Shown here: piece after piece, positions 44,785 to 57,123 of the stretch | Position numbering within the stretch: position 1 is the stretch's first letter | Layout of the letters: every line of letters begins with the position of its first letter | Origin: Gibbula magus | Taxonomy: Eukaryota > Mollusca > Gastropoda > Trochida > Trochidae | Direction: 5' to 3' | NCBI GenBank assembly: GCA_936450465.1 | Contig: OW388289.1 | Location: forward strand, 71,856,420-71,920,419 | Length of the DNA stretch: 64,000 nucleotides | Program-made: the position numbers and the translations under genes | Notes under the pieces: model-generated | Database searches by the model: none | Told to the model about the DNA's origin: nothing | Seen by the model: the letters and a program-made list of their open reading frames with translations, nothing else

Positions 44785-47090
44785 CACACACAGATTACCC
44801 AGATATATGCTGAAACAGTTACCTATATTTTAGTTTTTAAGACATGTAAATAAGTATTTAGCTGATGATTTACTCAACTTAAACGACAAAGTTATTTTGA
44901 ATACATTTGCATACTCTCCTTTTGATTTAAATTCCAGAGAATTATGTTACGTAAGTTGTCGATTAGGATGAGTAACACAACAAGGAAGTTGATCATGCTG
45001 GATGGAAAAATATGAAAATATCACAAAATCATGTTCATAACCCATAACCTGTTGAATCATTCTTACTTTGTCCCTGAAGGACACAACCAATTGATTAACT
45101 TACAATACAAGTTTTCCACATGTACAAATGTTAATATGAATACATTTCTCATTCCCTCATTGTCTCGGAATTGTGGTTTAGCAATGAAACCTTTAATAAT
45201 GATACACATCTCATGATATTACCATGTTCAGAACAATATTAACCTTTTATTATCAACAGTATTTAAATACTTTATATTAGCCTATCATGTCAAGGGTCTC
45301 CTTTCCATTGATGAACCATGTCCATTTGTGCTCAACTATGCTGCACATCAAGTCTTTGTCTGCCAAAAAAAATCTTGTTTTCACATGTGTTGCCACAGAG
45401 TGATGCAATATACATATCTATTCCCTTGAACCACTTTCAAATAAACACACTTATCATTTGACCAATTTTTTTTCGATCTAACAACCAACAGAAATGGATA
45501 TGAATGTGTTCAAGTAAATAGAAGGTCATTTGTGTATCAGATACTACATTCAAGGTGAAATTTACATTATTAAGTACATATCAATGCTGTAATATCAAGA
45601 TCTTGTTAACATGGTACAACTAATATGTATTTATCTGAAATCTTATCAGCATTGTACAGAAATAATTGATTAACAGAAAGCCAAGGTAGTCGACTTAATA
45701 GCAGTGACCAGTTACTGAGAAAATCATACAAATACCTATCATTAACCCAATCACTGTTTATACTTACTTGAATAAAAATCATCTGGCAGGTTAAATATAT
45801 AATACTATGATTATATAAATAAAAGTTGAAAAGATATTCTCTTTTGTTCATTTATGTATTTAATAATCATCAAAATAACATTATATGTGTTTCAAATCGA
45901 CTGTTGAAATAATGACTTAATTGAATCTCCTTGTATTTTGTTTAAATGAAATATACACCGATCATTCTGTCCCTCTTAAGGGAAATTTTGTTTACCATTG
46001 CATCAGAATGCCCTAACAGATTGACTAATAGGTTTGAGTGTCTCTTTAAGAAATATAAATACTTTAATTGGATTGGAGTGCAACAGGGTTGTGTCCTATA
46101 TCCTTGAGTGTTATGAGCTTTTAGTTGTGTATGGTGGGAGTCTTATGTTTTCTGCTTTCCTATGAAGAATTCTTCATACCGGTACTATCAGATGTATCAC
46201 ACAACTGCAAAGTGCTGTATCTGAACCTAAAGTTTTTATGATTTATATGAAATTTAATTTGGCAATTTCTCACAGTCAATGGATTTGTTATTGTCATTAA
46301 CAATGAAAATAAAGTAAATGAGTTGAAATTGTCATTAGCATTATAAGAGGAGTAAACGGAATAAAATTGGTCATTATCAAGACAATCAAATGTTGAACAA
46401 CTAAATATCTATTATTGATATGAAAATAACAGTGAAACGTATATAAGATGTCAATTACATCAAATCAAATCAAATCAAACTGAACAATAGGTAATTCAGA
46501 AATCTAAAGTTGTCTTCAGCATGAAGAAAGAAAACAGGAAATATGATTAATGCTTGAAAGAAAACAACAACACTGTTTCTTTAAGTTAAACACAGGATTT
46601 TTTTAGCTGCAACAATTTCATTGTGTTGCCCCTCCAGCCTCTACGTTCATTGTAGTCTGCTGGGACAAGGGAACAAAATGAACAACCCTGGTCTCCCCAT
46701 TCTGTGTATAACCAGTTTCTCTTCACAGAACATACACAAACATCCTTGATTGACAATATCTCTATTGATATGATCCCTGTATGTAAATAGCTAAACTAAC
46801 AAAGAGCCATGGTATGAATAGAAATACAAAATATATATCCAGAAATATAATATGATGGGACTCATAGATCATGTACTCTTCATTCAATTCAAAATGAATG
46901 AATTTCAACTCATTTTTAATGTAAATTTAAAGAAATGAGACAGTTTATTTTAGAAATTAAGATAACATAACACAGCGTATAATTTCAAATCAATTTTCAT
47001 ACAGCATCACTTGGCATTATTTTCAAAATTCAAATTAAAAAATATGAAAATGTAATGCTTAGGTAAATAAAGAATTTAACAATTACTTAC
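44785..47090. other. No gene recognised (possible first intron)
   Basis: AT-rich, with a short AAATC repeat at about 46460-46480. If the exon at 47091-47135 is real, this is the start of its downstream intron on the minus strand. Confidence 0.4.
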
Positions 47091-47135
47091 CTGTATAATC
47101 AGCAGAAGAGGGATGAGATGAGTTGAGTTTCCCAT
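47091..47135 (-). CDS. Candidate first coding exon encoding a signal peptide start
   Basis: On the minus strand, ATG at 47135 opens MGNSTHLIPLLLIIQ and runs into a consensus donor, CAG|GTAAGT (intron from 47090). A stop (TAG) lies in frame 9 bases upstream, so the ATG is the first possible start. The short polar N-terminus followed by a leucine/isoleucine run looks like the first part of a secretory signal peptide. It is on the same strand as the ADAMTS-like exons and ends in phase 0. It could be the start of that gene (a 37 kb gap with missing exons) or of another secreted protein. It is very short, so chance cannot be excluded. Confidence 0.4.
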
Positions 47136-48027
47136 TGTCAACTAAAAACTAGTAACACACACAAAGTTAACTTCTTCTTTCCTTACACTCAGCCCAATAA
47201 AAGTCCAAGAGAATAAATACAAGCCAACGCATAAGACCATGCGACAAAGTAGCGATAATATCAATCCGAGAGGTGTAATACGGAGCAGGGTATTACAGCA
47301 GCGAGGGGATAACAGCTCTGCGCTACCTAATGTCAAGAGCCCTTCTCTCTCTACTCCCCACACAGGCTGCTCTAGCTCCCACGTACAGTGTGTACAGTCC
47401 TGTGGGATGTAATCCCTCTGTACAGCCTTGGCTCACTGTGCTCAGAGTCCTATGGGTAGTGAGTCTTCTATGGGCTTGAGTCAGTCTGTCTTGTCCGTGC
47501 TCTATGGTTTGTGCTGTATAAGCTGGACTTTCTATGGGCTTGTATCAGTTGTAATCATATGGTCCTTATTCTCACCTGCATCAATTGTAATTAAGTTGAA
47601 GGCTTTAGACTGTGTATGCAGAATCCTTTGAGGTGGGAAGATTGTGTGCTGGACTTGAGAACCACAGGTCTGTGTCTCTGAGTCCTTTGAGTTTAGGTTC
47701 AAGTGCTATCAGTTGGATGCGCTGATCTCACACTAAAAGTTGAGTCCTGTGTCCCTAGGTTCTCTGGCTCTATACAAACTTCTTTGTGTCCTGATGTCTT
47801 GAGAAAATAATAAAAAATAATCAAATATTAACTCCTATAGGTTGGAGTTATACAGGGTGAGTTCTATGTCCCCAGGTCTAGATCAAGACTGAGTCTCAGA
47901 GATTGGATCTGACCAAGAAGTCCCGCTGACTTGTCAACTCTGCGGTGCCAAGGCGTAATTGGTGGCGAGAGGCTAGTGTCTAGCAGAGACTCTGAGTTGG
48001 TATGAATGAGGGGGAGGAGGGTCGCTG
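47136..48027 (-). other. Possible 5' UTR / promoter-proximal region
   Basis: Less AT-rich than neighbouring DNA, with five loosely repeated GAGTCCTNTG-type motifs (47397, 47446, 47623, 47681, 47742). No long frame that I trust. It would be 5' leader if the TATA-like site at 48028 and the ATG at 47135 belong together. Confidence 0.3.
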
Positions 48028-48037
48028 ATTTATATAA
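48028..48037 (-). promoter_or_regulatory. TATA-like box on the minus strand
   Basis: The minus strand reads GTTATATAAATC, followed by a G/C-rich stretch (AGCGACCCTCCTCCCCC) within 30 bases. It is correctly oriented for the candidate exon at 47135, about 0.9 kb downstream. Weak on its own in AT-rich DNA. Confidence 0.3.
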
Positions 48038-48420
48038 CACCTCATTGCCCAGAAGGGCATCTACAACAAATCAGAATTCTGTTCAACTGCACTTAAATGT
48101 AATTGAAGTTACGAGTGGATTGCATTCCCCACAGTCACCTGATTTAATCAGAGATTATTGGATATTTAGGTTCTGGGGTCTAATGTCATACTGCTGTTTT
48201 TATTAACTACATCCTCATTAGCCAAGTAAGGCTTTACATTCCTTTAAAATATTTGCAGGTTGTTTATTTTGAAAGTCAGTGAGTTATTGGGTGGCATATC
48301 TAAATATTTCCTGTACAAATAGAGTAAGGTTGTGTTTAAGATTGCACATATCTCAGCTAATTACCTCACATCCGTGGAAAGTTAATTCGTAACTTACATC
48401 TAACATGATTTTCTCATTTC

Positions 48421-48757
48421 TCTACTACTGCTACTGCTACTGCTACTACTACTACTACTACTACTACTGCTACTACTTGTAGTAGTAGTAGTAGCGGTGG
48501 TAGTATTAATAGTAGCAGTAGTGTTAGAAATAGTAGTGGTAATAATAGAAGTGGTAGTAATAGTAGTGGCAGTAGTGTTAGTAATAGTAGTAGTCATAGT
48601 AGTAGCAATAGTAGTAGTAGTAGTTGTAGTAGTAACGGTAGTAGTAGTGGTAGTAAAAGTAGTATCAGTAGTAGTAGTATCAGTAATTGTAGTAGTAGAA
48701 GAAGTAGTAGTAGTAGCAGTAGTAGTAATTAGTAGTAGTAGTAGTAGTAGTAGTAGT

Positions 48758-48840
<83 letters not shown>
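48421..48840. repeat. TAC/TAG trinucleotide array that switches strand
   Basis: 48422-48477 is CTA/CTG repeats; from 48478 it turns into the complementary TAG/AGT repeats and continues, imperfect at first and nearly pure after 48759. The junction ACTACTTGTAGTAGT makes a hairpin. Translated poly-Val/poly-Ser frames are artefacts. Confidence 0.95.
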
Positions 48841-50408
48841 TTAGACATAGTCTTGTGTGGGGTATTATTGTTATGTTCCAAGGGATTAAATGTTAGTTGC
48901 AATATAGAAGTTCATCCATCAAAGGGTTCAATTCTTGAAGAGGTAGCAGCAGTGTCGGACAGATGTGAGCATGTGCTGCCCCCTATAATCAGGTGAGCTA
49001 ATCGTTGCCCCCTGGGTGCATCGTGTAATCACACAAAACACAGGGAACAACTAGAGTTTTTTGTTTGTTTGAGCTCAGTGGCTGATAAACTAACTAAGGC
49101 AATCATTAGGTCACAGAGGCTGGCACCCAGAACAAGTAGCTCATTACCTCCTCAAGGAGAGAGCAGCAAGGAGGCAGAATGGGACGGCATTTTGTGGAGA
49201 TTTAACTTAGTTAACAAGCTGTCTTGGTGTTTTTGTATGAATGAATTTAAATTTGTCTAGTGTTTTGTAGTGTTTAAAGATTGGAGAACACATGAACATG
49301 TTCATCATTCACATAAATATTGCCAACATCGACAGGCAGTTTTTTCCTTCTAAATTTGTTACATTGTTCATCATTAACAATTTTAAATGTCCAATACAAT
49401 CCTACAAAGCCACTGATTTACAGAATTCAGACAAATAAAATTTGCAGTTAATTAAAAAACATTAAACATAATTTTAGTAGACAAAATAAGAAATTACCCT
49501 TGAAAGATCAATGAAGATTTGAGGTTCTCTATTGAAGGTTGCATTTTAGTTAATCATCACATATACAGTCCACAAAGACGACCAGGACAAAAGCTTTGTA
49601 GGATCTAGCTAGGGAGCACCAATGTTCTCTATTAAAGGTTATGGAAAATATGCTGAGGTGTTGAGATATCCCACATATTTCCCCCTACCTGTGTAATACA
49701 GCTTGTCAGACCCCCCTTGAAGACAGCAGTCCCTCATTATGGGGGTTTACTATACAGATTTGTGGGGGGTCATATCTACATCACACCTATGTGTGTGTAT
49801 ACAAAATCATTGTTAACTTAACAATTTAGGTTTATAATAATTTACTGACTAGCCTCTTCCATAAAAAAAATATTGTTTTACATATCTTTTAAAAAAAACA
49901 AAGATAACAACTTATATTTGTATTACCTTATGTATTTAAAATAACCTTTTAAAATAAAGTCACTGTTGTGCAATTCAACGTTAACTGATAACAAAAAATA
50001 AATTTTGATAAATTTTTTAATCAATGTTAGTATGTAATTTAATAAATTTTCCTACAAATGAATATATATTTTTTTGTACAAAATTAATATTTTTTTATTC
50101 CTAAAACAATTTGAAGTTATTATTTATAGTTTACAAAACATTTTGTTTTAATATAGAATGTATGCATGATCATACATGTAGTAAAGCCTGCGTCTGTCCA
50201 TACATAGTTGTCATAAAAACTTCTAACAATTTATTCACAACCGGAACATATCAGTCTCTTTAATCTCCAGAAACTGTCTTAACATTATGCACTAAATTTT
50301 CAAGTAGTAAAGACAAGAAGTAAGTCTATCAAGTTCTGAGACCCAGTCAGATATATAAACAACACAATCTGATGTATCCCCTGACCTGGTCACACAGTTG
50401 CGATATCC
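48841..50408. other. No gene recognised
   Basis: 48945-49200 is less AT-rich, with TGCCCCCT twice (48975 and 49006) and a 63-codon frame at 49069-49260 without a recognisable domain; possibly a decayed transposon. The rest is AT-rich. Confidence 0.35.
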
Positions 50409-50429
50409 TTGATCTCACCCCCTGGTTAC

Positions 50430-53116
50430 TTCTGTAAAAACATCTCTCTCCCTCACTGCTTTCCTCCCATCATCCTTTCTCCTCTTTCCTCACCTTCACC
50501 CCTCAATTCCCTCTCCTCAATCACCTCTCCCATCACCCCACCCCTCAAATCCCTCTCCTCAATCACCTCTCCCATCACCCCACCCCTCAACTTCCTCTCC
50601 TCAAACACCTCTCCCATCACCCCACCCCTCAACTCCCTCTCCTCACTGCTTTCCTCCCATCATCCTTTCTCCTCTTTCCTCACCTCCACCCCTCAATTCC
50701 CTCTCCTCAATCACCTCTCCCATCACCCCACCCCTCAACTCCCTCTCCTCACTGCTTTCCTCCCATCATGCTTTCTCCTCTTTCCTCTCCTTCACCCCTC
50801 AATTCCCTCTCCTCAATCACCTCTCCCATCACCCCACCCCTCAACTCCCTCTCCTCACCCCTCTCCTCGCTGCTTTCCTCCCAACATCTTTTCTCCTCAT
50901 TCCTCATCTCAATCCTCTTCTCACCTCACCCACCTCTTAATTCCCTCTCCTCAACCCTGTCCTCACCCTCTCTTCACCCCTCTCCTCACTACTTTCCTCC
51001 TATCATCCCTTCTTCTTATTCCTTTCCTCACCCCTTTCTACTACCCCTCCCCCACCCTCCTCCTCATTCCTCACCTCAACACTCTTATCACCTCTCCCGT
51101 TACCCACCCAATAACTCCCTCTCCTCCATCATTTCTCTCCTCACTGCTCTCCTCACCCAGGCCCCCATCATTAATAACAAGTCTTTTCTTCATAATGTAA
51201 TGTTATATATACCATAGTTTATATCTTGTATTAATTATATTCTAACTAAAAGTTGCTTTATCAAACAGATCCTTTCTCCTCTTTCCTCACCTCCACCCCT
51301 CAATTCCCTCTCCTCAATCACCTCTCCCATCACCCCACCCCTCAACTCCCTCTCCTCACCCCTCTCCTCACTGCTTTCCTCCCAACATCCTTTCTCCTCT
51401 TTTCTCACCTTCACCCCTCAATTCCCTCTCCTCAATCACCTCTCCCATCACCCCACCCCTCAACTCCCTCTCCTCACTGCTTTCCTCCCATCATGCTTTC
51501 TCCTCTTTCCTCTCCTTCACCCCTCAATTCCCTCTCCTCAATCACCTCTCCCATCACCCCACCCCTCAACTCCCTCTCCTCACCCCTCTCCTCGCTGCTT
51601 TCCTCCCAACATCTTTTCTCCTCATTCCTCATCTCAATCCTCTTCTCACCTCACCCACCTCTTAATTCCCTCTCCTCAACCCTGTCCTCACCCTCTCTTC
51701 ACCCCTCTCCTCACTACTTTCCTCCTATCATCCCTTCTTCTTATTCCTTTCCTCACCCCTTTCTACTACCCCTCCCCCACCCTCCTCCTCATTCCTCACC
51801 TCAACACTCTTATCACCTCTCCCGTTACCCACCCCATAACTCCCTCTCCTCCATCATTTCTCTCCTCACTGCTCTCCTCACCCAGGCCCCCATCATTAAT
51901 AACAAGTCTTTTCTTCATAATGTAATGTTATATATACCATAGTTTATATCTTGTATTAATTATATTCTAACTAAAAGTTGCTTTATCAAACAGATCCTTT
52001 CTCCTCTTTCCTCACCTCCACCCCTCAATTCCCTCTCCTCAATCACCTCTCCCATCACCCCACCCCTCAACTCCCTCTCCTCACCCCTCTCCTCACTGCT
52101 TTCCTCCCAACATCCTTTCTCCTCTTTTCTCACCTTCACCCCTCAATTCCCTCTCCTCAATCACCTCTCCCATCACCCCACCCCTCAACTCCCTCTCCTC
52201 ACCCCTCTCCTCGCTGCTTTCCTCCCAACATCTTTTCTCCTCATTCCTCATCTCAATCCTCTTCTCACCTTACCCACCTCTTAATTCCCTCTCCTCAACC
52301 CTGTCCTCACCCTCTCTTCACCCCTCTCCTCACTACTTTCCTCCTATCATCCCTTCTTCTTATTCCTTTCCTCACCCCTTTCTACTACCCCTCCCCCACC
52401 CTCCTCCTCATTCCTCACCTCAACACTCTTATCACCTCTCCCGTTACCCACCCCATAACTCCCTCTCCTCCATTATTTCTCTCCTCACTGCTCTCCTCAC
52501 CCAGGCCCCCATCATTACTAACAAGTCTTTTCTTCATAATGTAATGTTATATATACCATAGTTTATATCTTGTATTAATTATATTCTAACTAAAAGTTGC
52601 TTTATCAAACAGATCCTTTCTCCTCTTTCCTCACCTCCACCCCTCAATTCCCTCTCCTCAATCACCTCTCCCATCACCCCACCCCTCAACTCCCTCTCCT
52701 CACCCCTCTCCTCGCTGCTTTCCTCCCAACATCTTTTCTCCTCATTCCTCATCTCAATCCTCTTCTCACCTCACCCACCTCTTAATTCCCTCTCCTCAAC
52801 CCTGTCCTCACCCTCTCTTCACCCCTCTCCTCACTACTTTCCTCCTATCATCCCTTCTTCTTATTCCTTTCCTCACCCCTTTCTACTACCCCTCCCCCAC
52901 CCTCCTCCTCATTCCTCACCTCAACACTCTTATCACCTCTCCCGTTACCCACCCAATAACTCCCTCTCCTCCATCATTTCTCTCCTCACTGCTCTCCTCA
53001 CCCAGGCCCCCATCATTACTAACAAGTCTTTTCTTCATAATGTAATGTTATATATACCATAGTTTAAATCTTGTATTAATTATATTCTAACTAAAAGTTG
53101 CTTTATCAAACAGATC
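50430..53116 (+). repeat. 2.7 kb pyrimidine higher-order tandem array
   Basis: The plus strand is almost entirely C and T in blocks built from short units such as CCCCTCAATTCCCTCTCCTC and CACCTCTCCCATCACCCC. Each higher-order copy ends with GGCCCCCATCATTAATAACA and a 110-bp AT-rich spacer that finishes GCTTTATCAAACAGATC. These spacers start at 51160, 51885, 52504 and 53005, so the last three periods are 725, 619 and 501 bp: each later copy has lost blocks of sub-units. Copies are nearly identical. Frames of up to 263 codons (Ser/Pro/Leu-rich) exist only because the sequence lacks purines and so lacks stops. Confidence 0.95.
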
Positions 53117-53389
53117 ATAAGCAGGAATGTTTACTGTTCCTAAAACGTCAATATAATTTTAAAACTGTTTTGAAAAGACAATTATATAAATTATCAGGAA
53201 GTGAAGAGATTGTGTTTGAATTGATTTTTAAAAAATAGATACAAATCTTGAGATATATCTCTAATGAAAGCACTTTTTCAGAATTTAATATCTTTTTTTT
53301 TTTTATAAGCTTATAAAAAAGCAGCAACTAAGCTGAGCAATAACAACAAGTAGTTGTCACTAAGGTGACATGATCCCCCACCGCCAAAT
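53117..53389. other. No gene recognised
   Basis: AT-rich spacer between two arrays. Confidence 0.4.
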
Positions 53390-54292
53390 AATACTTCAAA
53401 ATTACAAATAATGTAAAGATCAGCAAAATCGACTGTCAAACATGTTGAAAAAGTCAAAGCTCCACTGTGACCTTGAGAAAAATGTCAAGGTCACCAAAAT
53501 CTAATCAGCCCTTTGTCTTTCCTAGGAGGTGCATTATGTAAAATATGATGGAATGCCGGTGAATGGTTCTTGAGATATCCCGCTGACAACCTTTACATGA
53601 ACATGTCGTAAAAATTGAAAATTCCACTGTGACCTTGAGAATAATGTCAAGGTCACCAAAATCTAATCAGTCCTTTTGCTTTGTGTAAGATATGATGAAA
53701 TTCCGGTGAATAGTTCTTGAGATATTCTGCTGACAACCTTTACATGTACATTAACATGTCCAAAAATTCAAAGTTCCGCTGTGACCTTGAAAATAATGTC
53801 AAGGTCACCGAAATCTAATCAGCCCGTCGTCTTCCCTAGAAGGTGCTTTGTGTAAGAAATGATGGAATTCCGGAGAAAGGTTCTTGAGATATCCCGCTGA
53901 CAAGCTTTACATGTACATTAACATGTCGAAAAATTCAAAGTTCCGCTGTGACCTTGAAAATAATATCAAGGTCACCAAAATCTAATCAGCTCGTCGTCTT
54001 TCCTTGGAGAAGCTATGTGTAAAATATTAAGAAAATCCAGCAAATGGTTCTTGAGATATCTCGCTGACAAGGGTAAAATGACAAAGTCTTGTTGCGACCT
54101 TGAAATGAAGGTCAAGGTCACAAACCTCTGTAGGAACATTACTCTTTCTATGATGAACCCATATGCAAAATATGAAAAGAATCCAGTGAATAGTATTTGA
54201 GCTATTCCATTTCGTACGGACGTACGTACGGACGGACGGACGCAGCCGAATACTATATCCCCCGCTTCGCGCTAAACGCGCGGCGGGGGATA
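53390..54292 (+). repeat. Tandem array C: 147-167-bp units + ACGG repeat + hairpin
   Basis: GTGACCTTGARAATAATGTC-type marks start at 53467, 53628, 53781, 53948 and (diverged) 54095. The array closes with ACGT/ACGG repeats (54214-54241) and a strong hairpin TATCCCCC / GGGGGATA (54256-54263 / 54285-54292) containing CCGCTTCGCGC. Unit sequence is unrelated to arrays A and B; the end module is shared. Confidence 0.88.
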
Positions 54293-54357
54293 ATTAGAAG
54301 GCAATATCTGCAGACAACCAATAAGTTCAAGCTGAATTCTTTCTTCAATTCACATGA

Positions 54358-54694
54358 GGTGCGGGATAGCGCAGTGGTTAGCGCGTTCGGCTTTGGATCA
54401 AGAGGTCCAGGGTTCGAATTCCGCCAGGGGCACGGCAACTTTGTCTGCAGTAGAGAACTGTTCTACACGCAGTAAGGTTTGGGTGCAATGCTACACTGAA
54501 TTTCAGTGTAGTACCACCCATGGCTCGCTAGTTCCAGCCGATGCCCGCAGGTTTCACGGCAAAGCATAGCCACATGGCGTTGCAGGCTTTCTCCCTGCCA
54601 TAATACTATCAGCCGCGATATAAGTGAAATACTCTTGAAAGCGGCGTTAAACCCCAACTCTCCTCACCTCACCTCAATTCACCTCACCTCACCT
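54358..54694 (+). mobile_element. tRNA-derived SINE, main family, full length
   Basis: The head has box A TAGCGCAGTGGTTAGCGCG and box B GGTTCGAATTC. The body follows (GGGGCACGGCAACTTTGTC, GAATTTCAGTGTAG, CGCGATATAAGTGAAATAC), then GGCGTTAAACCCCAACTC and a tail of CACCTC units broken twice by AATTC. A 12-bp target duplication CAATTCACATGA flanks it (54346-54357 and 54695-54706). This is the best reference copy in the window. The tail motif resembles the Nin-type conserved 3' domain reported in molluscan SINEs, from memory only. Confidence 0.95.
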
Positions 54695-54706
54695 CAATTC
54701 ACATGA

Positions 54707-56120
54707 CTTGCTTGTTACCATCTGAACCAACAGTGATCCCAATGAAGATGTCCATTGACCACACAACCAACTAACAAGTCACGTGTGAATTGGACGTCAG
54801 CTCAATCCTACAACAGTTCCAACATTTAGTACGTAAGCTTATACAGAAACCAGCAACTGTGAAATAATGTCAATATTATCAAAAGCACATAAAATACCCA
54901 GACCAGATAAAAAGTCGTCTGACTTCAGATTTGTTTTTCAAACGCAAATAAATCACAAAACCTGCTCTTTTGATTGAGCAAAGTATTTGTACATAAATTA
55001 CTCAAGTAACTGTGAATGCCATAATATATTGTTGCTGTGTTTGGATATCTCCAACAATGATATCCACGATTTATGAAGTCGTGAGATTGATATGGTCAAG
55101 TGCATTGTGGACAAGTTTACTTAGAATGTTTGCACCCATTGTTGTACTGTTAGATTTACTGTGTGTGTTGGAGGATTAAACAATCGGTATATATAGAGAA
55201 TTCTTTTTGTTTATAACGCAATATTTCTAATCAAGTGACAGGGCAATGTGACAACTTTTACACGTGGCTGTGCAATTCTTCAAATCAATGGCCTCTCCCA
55301 TCAGAGATAAATGACAGTGAAATGACAAAATATCCAATTCATTTTTCAATGGTAGAAAATCATTTTGGGAATTAAAATGCTAGCGCTGTAGTGTTTAAAT
55401 TCCGAAATTTGATATTGAAAAATAATATATATATTATTTGTATATACATATTATACGAAATAATATGTATTTTAAAAATACATTTAGTGATTGGAAAACT
55501 GAAAGTGGCATTAAAGGATTGAATGCTTGAATGGTAAACTATGTAATGACATCAATACTAAGTAAGCTTTGTCCATATTGAAATCATTATTGCCAATCCA
55601 AAATATCAGTACCAAAATATATTATCAATCCTTAAATATTTATCTTTTCAAAACAAACAAATCAAAATTTAGCAATTATATAGCCTTTAAAGAATTAAAC
55701 CAAAGGAAATAAAAAAGGAAATACTTTGCTTCCATACATTTACATATACACTATATATATATATATATATATACTCAAAGACAAGAAAGCCTGCACTCAA
55801 ATACCACCTACCAACATATAAAGAACAATGTTTTTCATTCAACAACTTATATGTTATGTAAACATTTTTTTCTCCATCAAACAAAGGGCCAAGAATAAAC
55901 ACTCAACTTCCACAGATCTCAATGGGACTGGGAGCAACTGTGCGCTAATAACACGCAGTAAGGAAATGCCTCCTTCTCTGTGTACAAGGCTACACACGCA
56001 GTTGTATCATGAATGAAATGAATGTAGCCTTGCAGGATGACTCAAGGGTTCCTCATCACCCCTACACATCCTGTACGTGTTCCCAAACTGATACCCACTC
56101 CACATCCATAGACTCACCAC
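54707..56120. other. No gene recognised; TA microsatellite
   Basis: AT-rich. A TA repeat lies at 55752-55772. 55910-56010 is less AT-rich, without a recognisable frame. Confidence 0.4.
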
Positions 56121-56550
56121 GGCTCCCAATAACTTGGGGTTATAGCTTGTATGGCTTCCAATAACTTGGGGTTATAGCGTGTATGGCTTCCAATAATATT
56201 GGGTTATAGCGTGTATGGCTCCAAATAACTTTGGGTTATAGCTTGTATGGCTTCCAATAACTTGAGGTTACAGCTTGTATGGCTTCCAAATAACTTGAGG
56301 TTATAGCTTGCATGGCTTCCAATAACTGGGGTTATAGCTTGTTTGGCTTCCAATAACTTGGGTTTATAGCTTGTATGGCTTCTTATAATTTGAAGGTTGT
56401 AGCTTGTTTGGCTTCCAATAATTTTGGGTTATAGTGTGTATGGCTTCCAATAACTTGAGGTTATGTCTTGTTTGGCATCCATTAACTTGGGGTTATAGCT
56501 TATATGGCTCTAAACGATTTGAGAGTTAGAACTTGTTTGGCTCTGAATTG
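56121..56550. repeat. 32-bp minisatellite
   Basis: About 13 units of GGCTTCCAATAACTTGGGGT + TATAGCTTGTAT, with substitutions and 1-2 bp indels that grow towards the right end. Each unit contains ATAAC...GTTAT, a 5-bp inverted pair. Confidence 0.93.
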
Positions 56551-56963
56551 TTGTTGCCATTTCTGTCTGTCTTTAGAAGCAGAACAACTGAATTGAATCA
56601 TCAGAAAATATGGAGATAATAATGGATAACAATGCAATCCTATGGTTAATGAAACTATGCAAAAGTCTATTCAAAACCAATTAAATTGACATACATTGTG
56701 AGACAATGCAGGTCCAATGTCAAAAAGAGGAAATAGAATGACGGACATGAATCAGTTACCGGCATTTCATGATTACACATTGATCTTCTCCATCCTGGTT
56801 TTGAGTCATGTTGTGTATGACACATTCAACTATAAATGCTTGGAAAACTTGATCTTTATGACTTCATGGTAAATCACAATCTATTTTCAAAACTTTATCA
56901 GTGAGTAGACAGCAATGTAACTACCATGAAGCCGTGGTTCATGGATGATTACAAACGATCAGT

Positions 56964-57110
56964 CACTAGTTCAAGCAGATCCTCGCAGGTTTCACCGCAA
57001 GTCATAGCCACGAAGCGTTACAGGCTTTCTCCCTGCCATAATATTAGCCGTCTCGATATAAGTGAAATACTCTTGAAAGCGGCATTAAACCCCAACTCAT
57101 CTCACCTCAC
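56964..57110 (+). mobile_element. 5'-truncated SINE of the main family
   Basis: It begins in the body (CGCAGGTTTCACCGC) and runs to GGCATTAAACCCCAACTC and CTCACCTCAC. It is flanked by a 12-bp target duplication with one mismatch (ACAAACGATCAG at 56951-56962, ACAAATGATCAG at 57112-57123), so the head was lost at insertion, as in incomplete target-primed reverse transcription. Confidence 0.88.
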
Positions 57111-57123
57111 CACAAATGATCAG

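Noticed and set aside
48497..48844. Poly-Val and poly-Ser frames
   Set aside because: Translation of a trinucleotide microsatellite.
50409..52544. Plus-strand frames of 149-263 codons rich in Ser, Pro and Leu
   Set aside because: They are produced by a pyrimidine-only tandem array, which cannot contain stop codons on that strand; no domain or signal.
54354..54569. Open frames of 60-90 codons within the SINE copies (also near 13510 and 31893)
   Set aside because: They lie wholly inside tRNA-derived SINEs.
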